Shown: one piece after another, positions 44,941-54,599 of the stretch
Layout: the number at the start of each line of letters is the position of its first letter
Numbering within the stretch: position 1 is the first letter of the stretch
NCBI GenBank assembly: GCA_907165275.2
Contig: OU015663.1
Location: 632,501 to 696,500 of the forward strand
Length of the DNA: 64,000 nucleotides
Direction of reading: 5' to 3'
DNA from: Zygaena filipendulae
Taxonomy: Eukaryota > Arthropoda > Insecta > Lepidoptera > Zygaenidae
The notes under the pieces: model-generated
Seen by the model: the letters and a program-made list of their open reading frames with translations, nothing else
Databases searched by the model: none
Told to the model about the DNA's origin: nothing
Program-made: the position numbers and the translations under genes

Positions 44941-47763
44941 TTAACAGTGCAATAAGCATCTCTTAATGGCGATGATCGATGCACCAAATATGTCGAATTC
45001 GTTTGAAACGTGGTTGTACGCTGAGCACATTCTGTAAATAGGAGAGTGCTGACCGTAGTTAGTTCTACATCTAGGGAGGTGGAAGGTTCTCCTATTGTGG
45101 AGTCTGCTTGATACGCGCGGAACTGCAAAAGAGAGTTTCTGCAGAACAGTCGGACAATCCACCAAGCCATGTAGAATTTTGGACAAAAATATAATGTCGG
45201 CGGTCGTACGCCTTAAAGAAAGAGAAGTCATTTTATAATATGAAAGTCTCGATTCATAGGTAAGTAGACTCTTACATTTATTATCAGAGTATGCGAGGTG
45301 GTACAGGAATCGCTTTTGAATTCTTTCCAACCGGTTTACATGTGTAGCGTAGGTAGGGCTCCAAATCGGACTACAGTACTCGACAAGGCTACGTATGAAG
45401 CAGTTAAAAAGCAAAATTGATATCTTCGGTTCTCTAAAAAGTTTGGCCTGTCGCACAATGAAACCTGTCAGCTTAGACGCCGCTGTCACAATGCTGCTAA
45501 TGTGTTCACGGAAGTCGAGTTTTTTGTCAACTATAATGCCTAAGTCACGAACAGAAGAGGCCTCACTGAGCTTCTCACCATTTACATAATAATCGACGGG
45601 TGGACCCGTGACCCTCTTACGACTGAACTTGATGTGAGAACATTTGGAATGATTGAGGACCATTTTGCTGTGAACACACCAGTCACACAAAGCATTAATA
45701 TCGCGCTGCAACAAGACGCTGTCATGTTCTGTTCTTATAACTCTATATATCTTTAAATCATCTGCATACATTGCGAATTTTGATGTCATAAAATCACAGA
45801 GGTCATTGATGAAAATGAGAAAAAATAGAGGTCCAAGATGAGAGCCCTGTGGAACGCCGGAGGGTACCAATCTAGATTCAGATTTAAAGCCACGTATGGA
45901 AACCAGCTGGGAGCGATTTTGGAGGTAGGATTCACACCATCGCAATAGAGAGCCGCAGATTCCAGCACGTTCTAGCTTTCTAAGAAGAATTCTGTGATCG
46001 ACTACGTCGAACGCCTTACTGAAGTCGGTGTAAATAGCATGAACTTCAAAGCCTTCCTCCAATGCTGATAGTATGTCACTAGTGTAGCCAAGTAGGTTTG
46101 ATGTGGTAGACCTACCCGGAAAGAAACCATGTTGGTTAGTGCTTATGATTTGTTTGACATGAGAAAATATAACTTCCTGTACGAGAGATTCAAATAATTT
46201 GCCAAAAGCAGAGAGTATCGAGATGGGTCTGTAGTTAACAATATCACTTACATCGCCCTTTTTGTGTATTGGTGTTATATGAGCCAATTTCCATTTTGAA
46301 GGAAAGGAGCCGCTTGTCAGTGATCTATTGTAAATGATTGTAAGCGGCAGGGATAGTGATTGAGAGCAATTTCTAAGGAAAATGGGAGGAATCATATCTG
46401 GACCAGGTCCCTTGTTTACGTCTAAGGATTTTAACGATCTAATTAGGTCACTTTCAGCAAATACACATGAACTAAGAAAAAAGCTATCGCCCGTGTCTTC
46501 AAACGAATCAGAAAGTGGATTTGTATCTGATTGTGGCTTATAAATGGAGTGAAAGTGCTGAGAAAAGAGGTTACTAATCTCTTGGCCACCGTTTGCCTGT
46601 CTACCATTCAATGTCATCACATCGGGGATATCACTACTATTACGCTTTACTGCTTTTATAAATGACCAAAAATATTTCGGGTTGTTGCGAATGTTTGATT
46701 TAGCCTGTGACTTATATATAGAGAAGCATTCCTTTATCATTTTATCACAGCGCTTTCGGAGAATTTCGTAGCTTAAACGATCCATTGGATTACCATATTT
46801 TTTAAACCTACGATGGTATTTTGCTTTCTCTTTAATGGACTTTATTAACGGGGGGCTGAACCAAAATGGATACATGTATTTACATTTTCTAGTGAGAGGA
46901 GTGTGATTTTTAATGGCGGTCCATAGTAAATCATAAAAAACATCTACAGTTTCATTAATACTTAATGTACGCTTTAAATGACTAGACCAATTAATAAGCG
47001 ACAATTCTTCGTTCAAGGCAGCATAGTCGGATCGCGCAAAATTAAAGGATTGCGGTTTATACATTTTAGTTGGTTTTCGTGACCTGATATCAAGAGTAAT
47101 ATCCAACGCGGGATGGTGAACATCCAAGTCGACTAATGGAGAAAGATTTCGGGATAGCAGACAAATAGTGGAAGCGTCGGGGACATTAGTTAGAGCTAAA
47201 TCCAAAGTGCGGCCATTTACATTAGTGATGTTATTAATTTGTTGTAGGTTATTGAAGGCTATCATATCGGTAAATAAGCTCTCCACTTCGCTGGAACTAA
47301 CGGACGGGACGAGAGCATTTAAAGCATCATCATGCATCCAGTGTATGTTTGGAAAGTTAAAATCTCCCAGCATCAGTAACATAGATTTATGATTATGCTT
47401 ATTTTGAATAATTTCAGTGACCTTCGAAAGGTAACCTTCCAAAGATATGTATTGGACTGGGGGAGGAATGTATATAGCGCTAATAAAAATACTAGTAACG
47501 GAATTATTGTGTTTGAACTTAAGAACTAGCCAAAGATCTTCATAATAGTCTGACTCCCAGCATAGTTTACGTAGCGGCTCAAACTGTTTTCTGACAGCAA
47601 TCAGAACACCTCCACCCTCGCCCTTGGAACTAGCTGTAGAAGAACGATCACGCCTAAATATTGAGTACCTATTATCAAGTATCTCGTAGTCAAACACCGT
47701 TTCATTAAGCCAAGTTTCGGTCAGCACAATAACATCATACTCACAATTTAGTGCATTGATCAT
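44941..47763 (-). CDS. LINE ORF2: AP-endonuclease and reverse transcriptase
   Basis: The first ATG in the open frame gives 940 residues. Endonuclease motifs are L-T-E-T-W-L (14-19), G-D-F-N-F-P-N (133-139) and D-V-H-H-P (214-218). Reverse transcriptase motifs are T-D-F-S-K-A-F-D (579-586), G-V-P-Q-G (636-640) and the catalytic Y-A-D-D (666-669). ORF2 proteins nick target DNA and prime reverse transcription there. The frame is open upstream to 47838 and encodes the Q-N-V-R-G-L motif that begins the endonuclease fold, but no ATG lies in that extension. The in-frame ATG at 47850 is followed after two codons by TAA (47841-47839). The natural start therefore appears broken, and from the 47763 ATG the protein would lack the first endonuclease strand. 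Confidence 0.93.
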   Translation of the reverse strand: MINALNCEYDVIVLTETWLNETVFDYEILDNRYSIFRRDRSSTASSKGEGGGVLIAVRKQFEPLRKLCWESDYYEDLWLVLKFKHNNSVTSIFISAIYIPPPVQYISLEGYLSKVTEIIQNKHNHKSMLLMLGDFNFPNIHWMHDDALNALVPSVSSSEVESLFTDMIAFNNLQQINNITNVNGRTLDLALTNVPDASTICLLSRNLSPLVDLDVHHPALDITLDIRSRKPTKMYKPQSFNFARSDYAALNEELSLINWSSHLKRTLSINETVDVFYDLLWTAIKNHTPLTRKCKYMYPFWFSPPLIKSIKEKAKYHRRFKKYGNPMDRLSYEILRKRCDKMIKECFSIYKSQAKSNIRNNPKYFWSFIKAVKRNSSDIPDVMTLNGRQANGGQEISNLFSQHFHSIYKPQSDTNPLSDSFEDTGDSFFLSSCVFAESDLIRSLKSLDVNKGPGPDMIPPIFLRNCSQSLSLPLTIIYNRSLTSGSFPSKWKLAHITPIHKKGDVSDIVNYRPISILSAFGKLFESLVQEVIFSHVKQIISTNQHGFFPGRSTTSNLLGYTSDILSALEEGFEVHAIYTDFSKAFDVVDHRILLRKLERAGICGSLLRWCESYLQNRSQLVSIRGFKSESRLVPSGVPQGSHLGPLFFLIFINDLCDFMTSKFAMYADDLKIYRVIRTEHDSVLLQRDINALCDWCVHSKMVLNHSKCSHIKFSRKRVTGPPVDYYVNGEKLSEASSVRDLGIIVDKKLDFREHISSIVTAASKLTGFIVRQAKLFREPKISILLFNCFIRSLVEYCSPIWSPTYATHVNRLERIQKRFLYHLAYSDNKCKSLLTYESRLSYYKMTSLSLRRTTADIIFLSKILHGLVDCPTVLQKLSFAVPRVSSRLHNRRTFHLPRCRTNYGQHSPIYRMCSAYNHVSNEFDIFGASIIAIKRCLLHC

Positions 47764-47890
47764 TATAGTAAAAGTCTTTGTTCTTAGTCCTCGGACATTT
47801 TGATAATATAATTTTAAATTGAATTTTATAGAGTAAAATTACAAAAGCATGCACAGAAGAGCACTGAGGAACTTAATACAGAATTGCAAA

Positions 47891-48922
47891 CTAGACTAAT
47901 GTCTTTAGAAAATCCAGATCCTTTACAACGTGTGATTTGGAGTGGATATCTTTACGTATGTAAATATGGCCATTTTGAACCCACACAAATTGATAATTAT
48001 TGACTTTAGCTGCTTTCCTAGCAGCCGCGTGCAATTTTTTATTACTAGGACTTAAATGTTCACAAACGTAGATAGGTTTTCTTTCTCCTGCTAAGCCCAG
48101 GTGAGCAGTATTAAGTTTATCATCAGGGTTTGCTTTGTTAAAAGATTTTACTGCCACTAAAAACTCACTACGTAGTCGTGGGCTCGCCAATTTAACTATT
48201 ATGGCCCTTGGACGACTTGAGTCGCTATTTATTTTTGCCACTCTATGATAGTTTAACAACTTGCTGGGTTCAAGTCCCACATTAATGACTTTAGCCAATT
48301 GTTGTATGGTAGTTAGAAGGTTTTCGGACTTGTGTTCTGGAACACACTGGATTTCGAGATTGCAATCACGTGATTGCTGTTCTAGTTGGTTGACTCGACT
48401 GTTTAGATCGGCGACTTCTCCACGCAAAGCTTTATTCTCCGTATGAAGCTCATCTATCAGCTTTATCTTGCTTTCTAGAAGTGCTTTGAGATCGTCGTAT
48501 TGTGCCGCCATGAACTCAACGCTCCTGGTCAGATCAACGATCTTAGAACTCTCTGACGAGAACTCACGTTTTATTTCGCTCAACAACTCAGAAATTGATT
48601 CAGAGAGTTTGGTTTCTATATACTGTTTCAGATCCGAGTTATCAATAGGCGAAGGACTCACAATCTGTGTTTGAGTGTTGGATCGAACCGGTGTGTTTGT
48701 ATTATCGCCTCGTTTCTCAACGGTCTTGCACTCCGGACATTTCCAGTTCGATTTATAAGCCTTTGACTCCTTAGAGAAGTTCTCCAAAAGCATTCCCAAA
48801 CATTGGTAATGATATGTTCCATGACATTGAGAGCACACCTTAATTTCATTTGACTTAATATGTTTAGCGCATGCTACACAAATACTCATTTTATTTCCTG
48901 CTTTACTATCTTTACAGAACAT
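47891..48922 (-). CDS. LINE ORF1: PHD-finger, coiled-coil nucleic-acid binding protein
   Basis: 343 residues, uninterrupted. Residues 15-65 form a C4HC3 PHD-type zinc finger (Cys15, Cys18, Cys30, Cys33, His38, Cys41, Cys62, Cys65). A Leu/Glu/Lys-rich coiled coil spans about 95-190. The C-terminal half (from about 195) resembles the RNA-binding region of LINE ORF1 proteins, a fold also known from the baculovirus FP protein family. ORF1 coats the element RNA. The stop lies about 50 bases before the open ORF2 frame, so ORF2 would need reinitiation. M12 is an alternative start. Confidence 0.88.
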   Translation of the reverse strand: MFCKDSKAGNKMSICVACAKHIKSNEIKVCSQCHGTYHYQCLGMLLENFSKESKAYKSNWKCPECKTVEKRGDNTNTPVRSNTQTQIVSPSPIDNSDLKQYIETKLSESISELLSEIKREFSSESSKIVDLTRSVEFMAAQYDDLKALLESKIKLIDELHTENKALRGEVADLNSRVNQLEQQSRDCNLEIQCVPEHKSENLLTTIQQLAKVINVGLEPSKLLNYHRVAKINSDSSRPRAIIVKLASPRLRSEFLVAVKSFNKANPDDKLNTAHLGLAGERKPIYVCEHLSPSNKKLHAAARKAAKVNNYQFVWVQNGHIYIRKDIHSKSHVVKDLDFLKTLV

Positions 48923-49266
48923 TTATTTAGACACTCAAATCACAGACTCCGTGTGACTCCCGATAAATTGGCAAAATTTTACAAACTTGCAACACTCTTC
49001 CGAGAACAGTCAATGTCACTGTTATAATTTTGACGAAAGTCAGAAAGTTATTGGGTAGGTAGGTAGATTGATAAGTAGGTGGGTAGGTACCTACTTGACA
49101 ATACAAAAAAAAAAAAAAATCTAGTTCGCATATAGCATGTACGGAACAATCACTTCAAAATAGTTGCTCAGCAATAAAATCACGCACCACAAACGATACC
49201 ACAGGTAACTTGCACGAAACACCACATCTGTGACTCACTCTTATCATTGACCGGGAAAAAAATTAT

Positions 49267-49792
49267 ATATGAATTTGAATAATAACAACCGAGACTTAAT
49301 CAGACGACCACACGTAGGGTAGGTTACCCTTGAGTAACATAGGCTATATTTTAATCCGAAATTCCCGCGGGAACTCCGAAATTAACGCGGGTGAAACCGC
49401 GGGGAACAGTGAGTATATAAATAAAAGTGAAGTGTCTGTTTGTAATTCCCAATTAACAGCTTTTCACTAAATGCATATAAAAGTATATAAGTACGGCACT
49501 TACATAAAAAAAAACAAATTATTAGAAAAAAAATCTGTCACTCTGTCGGTGTGTCTGTCTGTCTATTTGTTCTGGCTAATCTCTGAAATGACTGGATCGA
49601 TTTTAACGGGACTTTCACTGGCAGATAGCTCATGTTATAAGTCGTAACTTAGGCGAGAAGCAGATTTTTTTGAAGAATTGCGGGTTACGTATGTATATTT
49701 GCTATATTAAAATAGATATGTCGGTTCATATCTCAAACACCCGTGGCATAAACATTGAGTTTCTTTCATCTGACAACACCCAAAATTAACCA
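49267..49792. repeat. 526-bp direct duplication, copy A
   Basis: Contains the first 57 bp of the LINE 5' end, the 3' part of the interrupted Helitron-like element and flanking DNA. By eye it matches 50568-51093 base for base with no indel. Its right edge is exactly where the DDB1 fragment begins. Confidence 0.9.
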
Positions 49793-49908
49793 CGCTCGGA
49801 CCGGCCGACGGTGATATTCTCGTCCAACCGCAAGCTCGTGTTCTCCAACGTGAACCTCAAGGAGGTCACCCACATGTGCTCGCTCAACGCGCAGGCCTAC
49901 CCGGACAG
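49793..49908 (+). pseudogene. DDB1: Orphan DDB1 exon fragment
   Basis: Encodes 38 residues plus two bases: [20 protein letters not shown], then [12 protein letters not shown]. This matches the conserved DDB1 stretch (S-D-R-P-T-V-I-Y-S-S-N-H-K-L-V-F-S-N-V) in the middle of the ~1140-residue protein. DDB1 is the adaptor of CUL4 ubiquitin ligases and part of the UV-damage sensor. The donor CAG|GTGAGG is intact, and its phase (AG + next base) fits the Ser that follows in known DDB1. The 5' side has no acceptor; it is cut at the end of the duplicated block. All codons but one end in G or C (37 of 38), unlike the Kir or LINE genes. No other DDB1 sequence occurs in the window. Confidence 0.85.
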
Positions 49909-49959
49909 GTGAGGCCTAGGGCGGCGATCGGGGGACACGGACCCTCCATAAAGGACCTC

Positions 49960-50055
49960 ACACCGAGCACCTAACGGTGTGTCTCGGCAGTCTCCCCTAA
50001 AAGCCAGTTCCCATCCCCATTCGAGGTCGGCAACGCGCCTGCATGCAAATTTAAA
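49960..50055 (-). mobile_element. SINE-like repeat fragment
   Basis: Reverse of the 17436 family: CACCTAACGGTGTG, AAAGCCAGTTCCCATCCCC and GGCAACGCGCCTGCATGC. It sits just past the DDB1 donor, as if in an intron. Confidence 0.6.
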
Positions 50056-50086
50056 GGGGTGGAGGGTCGACTTTTTATCCCAGAAT

Positions 50087-50318
50087 GGGGATGTCGACTA
50101 CTTTTGAAAATCAAAATTCTAATTAGTCCGTCAGTTAGAAAATAAAAAAACAATAGACACGTATTTTTTGCTTTTTCATGCAAATAAATTAAAATATACA
50201 AAGATAGAGCGCATTAAAGTTTAGGGTGAGGGGGTCGTGACGTCACTAACCGCTAAAACTGCCATACAAACTGTCCGTCAAGTGACGTCACGCGAAATTT
50301 CAACTCAATGTATCGCCA
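50087..50318 (+). mobile_element. MITE-A copy 14, truncated
   Basis: Both CRE palindromes are present. The element stops at ATGTATCGCC, losing its last quarter. Confidence 0.85.
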
Positions 50319-50384
50319 ATATGTAAATAATTAAGACAAGTGTTAACTGTTTTTACATAATTAAGACTGATAAAATATATTTAC

Positions 50385-50516
50385 ATCAAAAATATACTCC
50401 GGATCTGGAGGATTGACTGTAATCTCCGGTGGTGCTGTAGGTGGTTTGGGGACACCACGGAAATTATCCTTCATCTCGGATATCATGATTGGCTGTGTAA
50501 TATTCTTTCCTTGTAA
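50385..50516 (-). CDS. Unrecognised 132-base exon
   Basis: The acceptor TTTGTTTTTCAG and donor GAT|GTAAAT bound exactly 44 open codons: L-Q-G-K-N-I-T-Q-P-I-M-I-S-E-M-K, then a proline-rich V-P-K-P-P-T-A-P-P-E-I-T-V-N-P-P-D-P-E-Y. If the donor is not used, the frame stops seven codons later at TAA, so it could be a last exon. Varied, protein-like composition and lack of repeat similarity favour a real exon. I do not know the gene; it is opposite in strand to the DDB1 fragment. Confidence 0.45.
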
Positions 50517-50567
50517 CTGAAAAACAAATGCGAATACTGATTTCGATGATTTTTATTTTTATTATGA

Positions 50568-51093
50568 ATATGAATTTGAATAATAACAACCGAGACTTAA
50601 TCAGACGACCACACGTAGGGTAGGTTACCCTTGAGTAACATAGGCTATATTTTAATCCGAAATTCCCGCGGGAACTCCGAAATTAACGCGGGTGAAACCG
50701 CGGGGAACAGTGAGTATATAAATAAAAGTGAAGTGTCTGTTTGTAATTCCCAATTAACAGCTTTTCACTAAATGCATATAAAAGTATATAAGTACGGCAC
50801 TTACATAAAAAAAAACAAATTATTAGAAAAAAAATCTGTCACTCTGTCGGTGTGTCTGTCTGTCTATTTGTTCTGGCTAATCTCTGAAATGACTGGATCG
50901 ATTTTAACGGGACTTTCACTGGCAGATAGCTCATGTTATAAGTCGTAACTTAGGCGAGAAGCAGATTTTTTTGAAGAATTGCGGGTTACGTATGTATATT
51001 TGCTATATTAAAATAGATATGTCGGTTCATATCTCAAACACCCGTGGCATAAACATTGAGTTTCTTTCATCTGACAACACCCAAAATTAACCA
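50568..51093. repeat. 526-bp direct duplication, copy B
   Basis: Second copy of the block at 49267. It carries the LINE 5' end without the rest of the LINE, so the copying happened after the LINE inserted. The unit offset is 1301 bp. Confidence 0.9.
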
Positions 51094-51604
51094 AAAAAAA
51101 ACAAGTAGGTAGGTATAACACATTTATTTCGTTCATTTTAAAATATTTGAGTATTTCTTTCGAAAATTTTAAACAGAAATGCCTTCTCTAGAATGGCGAG
51201 GTGCTTGCGCCGATGAATATTTTAATTTCCGGCGTATTCTGGCAAGATTAAGACGGGCCAGACAAAAAATACTTTATTAACTGTATTTATTTTATCCGCC
51301 CCCATTTATTTGCCCTCTTTTTCACTTCACCTTCGTTTCCTTGACACCTGGTGATGTAATTAAATTTAAAAAAATACGCGACCGCTCTTTGTTTGTTGTG
51401 CCCTTGAAAGCCTTGAAAGCCTTAACTTAAACTCACCATGGAAACTGTACAACGCTTGAAAGGGCGTTGACTATACACCTGGTATTTTTCACAAAAACAA
51501 TTTGTAGATCCGAGTACTTAATATCAATTTATAATGTATTTTTATATGTAATTTGTCATATGTATTTGATCGCGTGAACTCTGGAAACTTGTATAGTAGG
51601 TACA
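51094..51604. other. Unassigned spacer
   Basis: A 33-codon frame starting ATGCCTTCTCTAGAATGGCG (51180) reads M-P-S-L-E-W-R-G-A-C; I cannot judge whether it is real. Nothing else is visible. Confidence 0.3.
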
Positions 51605-52036
51605 TGCAAAATGTCAGGCGGTTTTACTCGCATCAAATTCGTTGTTCCAGCGGGAATTGCGTAATAAAAAACCAAGCAATGCCTTTTTTTCCCACCCCTA
51701 ACAATGTAGGTATATGCAGGACGTGATGATTGGTTTGGTAATTAAAGGTAACAGACAGACAGTAACTTTCGTATTTATAATATTAGTTTCACTAGTTTTA
51801 AAAGTAGTGATAAATAAAACAATATACAAGAGATAAAATAAACATCCTTACTAATGTAAATCCGAAAGTGAGTTTGTTTTGTTTATTTGTGTGTTTGTTA
51901 TGCTTTCACGCCTCAACTGATCACTATGAAATTTTACATATGCGTTGCCAGGGCTACAGAGAAGGACATTTTCATTCCGAAATTCCCGCGGGAACTCCTT
52001 AATTAACGCGGGTGAAGCCGCAGGGAACAGCTAGTA
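51605..52036. mobile_element. Two Helitron-like copies
   Basis: A degraded minus copy (51605-51790) is followed by a plus copy (51843-52036) ending CGGGTGAAGCCGCAGGGAAC. Confidence 0.6.
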
Positions 52037-52059
52037 TTTAAAGCTTCATACCTTAATCA

Positions 52060-52165
52060 ATGAAATTGTGACGAATAGTTTTGTTTGCGAAAGTCAGTAG
52101 GGGACACTGGTGTCTGTTTCCACACTAAACCGAGTTGATGCCCCCTTCTGTCTGTTCTATCGGGA
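52060..52165 (-). repeat. Repeat R fragment
   Basis: On the minus strand it matches the start of the 33540 copy (GTTTAGTGTGGAAACAGACA, then CAGTGTCCCC). Confidence 0.45.
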
Positions 52166-53412
52166 CAAACGTAATCCGATTAGACGTGTGCTGTTCTACT
52201 ATACATCCGATTAATCGGTCAACAAACAATATTCGTAATAATCAAACAATTGCACACGATATGGGCATTTGTTTGTAGTTCAGCTCTAGTGGATTGCATT
52301 TGTTATTTCATCATATCACCGAATTTAACGCCTCTTCTAATTTAATTGGTTTAGTACCAAATTAATTTGAAATGGGAGCATAAAAATGAACATGCATTTT
52401 CTTGGTGACGACCAATAAGGGCAATGTTTTTTTGTACTATTAAAAGAAAAGAGAATAGCGTTCCGGCTAAAACCTTTTATTGTTTTTTTGACCACAGACA
52501 ATGATGCATAAACCCTCAGAAGAGAGCATAAACCGTCAAAATCCGTGCTACTTTTCTACTGAATCGATTTCAAAAAAATATTTCACATAATGGAAGCTTC
52601 AATAATCCTAAGTCATATAGGATAGATATGCAGGTGCTTTTTATCACAAAATTCCCAAGGAAACTTCCAAATAAAAGCGAGTGAAACGGTGGGAGATGAA
52701 CCAGTAAAAAAAATTGTTGCCATTTTGTAACGATAAACACTGAAAAAAAAAACCAGTAAAAACTGAATAACTTTTTTAACCTCTATCAGCTTATCTCATT
52801 ATTTTGATATCTATCATTATTGTATGAGGTCAGAAATTAACCTATATCCAACCATATAAACGTGACGTAATTAATTAAAATTAATTCATATGTAGTAATT
52901 ATTTATTAATTTATAATATTTTGACGCAATGTGTCGCGAGTCGCGACGCAACGTTGAAATATTGATCGGAGGGTCGCGAGTTCAATTTCCGGACGAGACA
53001 AATTGCGTTTGTTTAGCCTTTATGAGCGTAGGGTTGGAGCTCGTTTTTATTTTTGAAAACCTATCGTAAAACTTAACGGTTTTACTAAATACATTCGTGT
53101 ACAAATTCGGGTAAAAATTTACCTACTATTGTTACCTAATAAGGTTTTAACCTCCTTTGGTAGAAAAGGAGAAAAAAAAAAACAAAAACTTGTTTGTGTT
53201 ACCTTGTTCGACTTTCGAGAGCTTTTGGCGGGATTCTAACAATGACGGCGCGGCGGTCAGTTTTATTTCTTTGTTTTTCAAATTAGTTTATTGTGATAAT
53301 ATTGTGTGAATGTGGTGGCTTTTGCATAATAGTGATCCATTAGGGATGAACAGTGTGCGGAAACAGTGAAATGAAATTGGGCGTTCATCGGGAGGTTGCC
53401 ATAATATTAAGG
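52166..53412. other. Mostly unassigned DNA with repeat fragments
   Basis: A decayed Helitron-like copy lies at about 52495-52710. A possible tRNA-derived SINE piece lies at about 52950-53000 (GAGGGTCGCGAGTTCAATTT). No gene is seen. Confidence 0.4.
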
Positions 53413-53625
53413 ACTAGCTGTGCCGCGCAGTTTCACCCGCGTGAGTTCCGGAATTCCCGCAGGAACATTTATTTATTTATTTATTTTCTAAAATAAAGAA
53501 ATAAAGTAGCCCAAGTTACTCCTCATAACATCAGCATCTGCCAGTGAAAGTCCCATCAAAAACGGTCCAGCCGTTTCAGAGATTACTTGGAACAAACAAT
53601 CAGATAGACAGAGAAAATTGTTAAA
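53413..53625 (-). mobile_element. Helitron-like element with TTTA array
   Basis: CTAGCTGTGCCGCGCAGTTT leads to an (ATTT)n array at about 53467-53484, which replaces part of the body. Confidence 0.6.
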
Positions 53626-54011
53626 ATTAAAAATTGGTTTTTTTTTTATGTTAGTAGATACTTATACACTATCATATGCATTTAGTGAAAAAGATATTCT
53701 ATGCTAAGGCAAAAATTTTCACACTTTATCTCAACACACGGAGAAAACACTAATGATAATTTCAATTAGGCCCACGAAAAAATGGCGGCGTCTGCTGAAA
53801 CCACGTGGAGCGAGCTGGATCGTACATTTTAATCTCACAATTCGGAGTTGGATAAAATAAATTATAGCTTTCGGACGAGTGCGGAGAACGGGGACTTTCA
53901 GTAACTGTGCATAATTATTGTGATTGCAAAATTTTCAAGGATAAAAACCTTGAAAGTCAGCGATGAAGCAAAGACATAGAAACATTTCTATAGTTTATAG
54001 TATATAGCCGT
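53626..54011. other. Unassigned spacer
   Basis: No gene or repeat is recognised. Confidence 0.4.
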
Positions 54012-54324
54012 ATCCTTACTAATATTATAAATGCGAAAGGGAGTTTGTTTGTTACGCTTTCACGGCTAAACGACTCAATCGATCACCGAGAAATTTTGGA
54101 TACAAGTTGTCAGGGGTACAGAGAAGGATATAGGCTACTTTTTATCCCGGAATTCCCATGGAAATTTCGAATTTAACGTAAAAGAAACTACATTAAATTT
54201 TGCATACTACCTACACGTTGTCAAGGGTAGGTACAGAAAAAATATAGGTTAGTAAGTACTTTTATCTCAGAATACCCGCGGGATCTCCGATTTTAACGCG
54301 GGTGAAACCGCGGACAACAGCTAG
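54012..54324 (+). mobile_element. Helitron-like element with duplicated module
   Basis: Two CACGTTGTCA/GTACAG modules in tandem, ending GGGTGAAACCGCGGACAACA. Same organisation as 8759-9082. Confidence 0.6.
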
Positions 54325-54599
54325 TTTACGAATCTTTCTAACGAGGCGGCGGTATTCCACTATCCTACATTATATATTTTCCAAGACCTACTTCTCATAA
54401 CTCTATACTAAATAGCTATTTTCTGTGATTCCAAGCTCGTAAATCCGGAACTTCCTCGGGAAGTTCTCCTTTATCCTTAATTTATCCTTCCATATTATCC
54501 TTAGGTACTGTACCTACATATTGTAAAACAAAGTCATCCTCCTTTTCTATCTGTCTGTCTGTCTGTCGGTTCGCGATAAACTCAAAAGCTAAGCTACTA

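Larger units (their letters stand above)
44641..49323 (-). mobile_element. Near full-length non-LTR retrotransposon (CR1/Jockey-like group)
   Basis: About 4.7 kb with a 5'UTR of about 400 bp, ORF1, ORF2, a 3'UTR of about 300 bp and AATAAA running into a poly-A tail (poly-T at 44639-44663 on the plus strand). TTACCCTT occurs on both sides (44633-44640, 49324-49331) as an 8-bp target duplication. ORF1 with a PHD finger plus coiled coil, and ORF2 with an APE-type endonuclease and RT, fit the CR1/Jockey assemblage; the exact clade is not settled. Open frames and a long tail suggest a young insertion. Confidence 0.9.
44518..49415 (+). mobile_element. Helitron-like element interrupted by the LINE
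   Basis: The 5' part (44518-44640) ends GAAAGCTACATTACCC. The 3' part resumes at 49324 with TTACCCTTGAGTAACATAGG and ends GGGTGAAACCGCGGGGAAC. The interrupted order matches the intact copy at 2133-2330. Confidence 0.8.

Noticed and set aside
44928..45170. 80-codon minus frame at the LINE 3' end
   Set aside because: Alternative phase of the ORF2 C-terminus.
49971..50201. 76-codon minus frame
   Set aside because: Formed by the junction of a SINE-like fragment with MITE-A copy 14.
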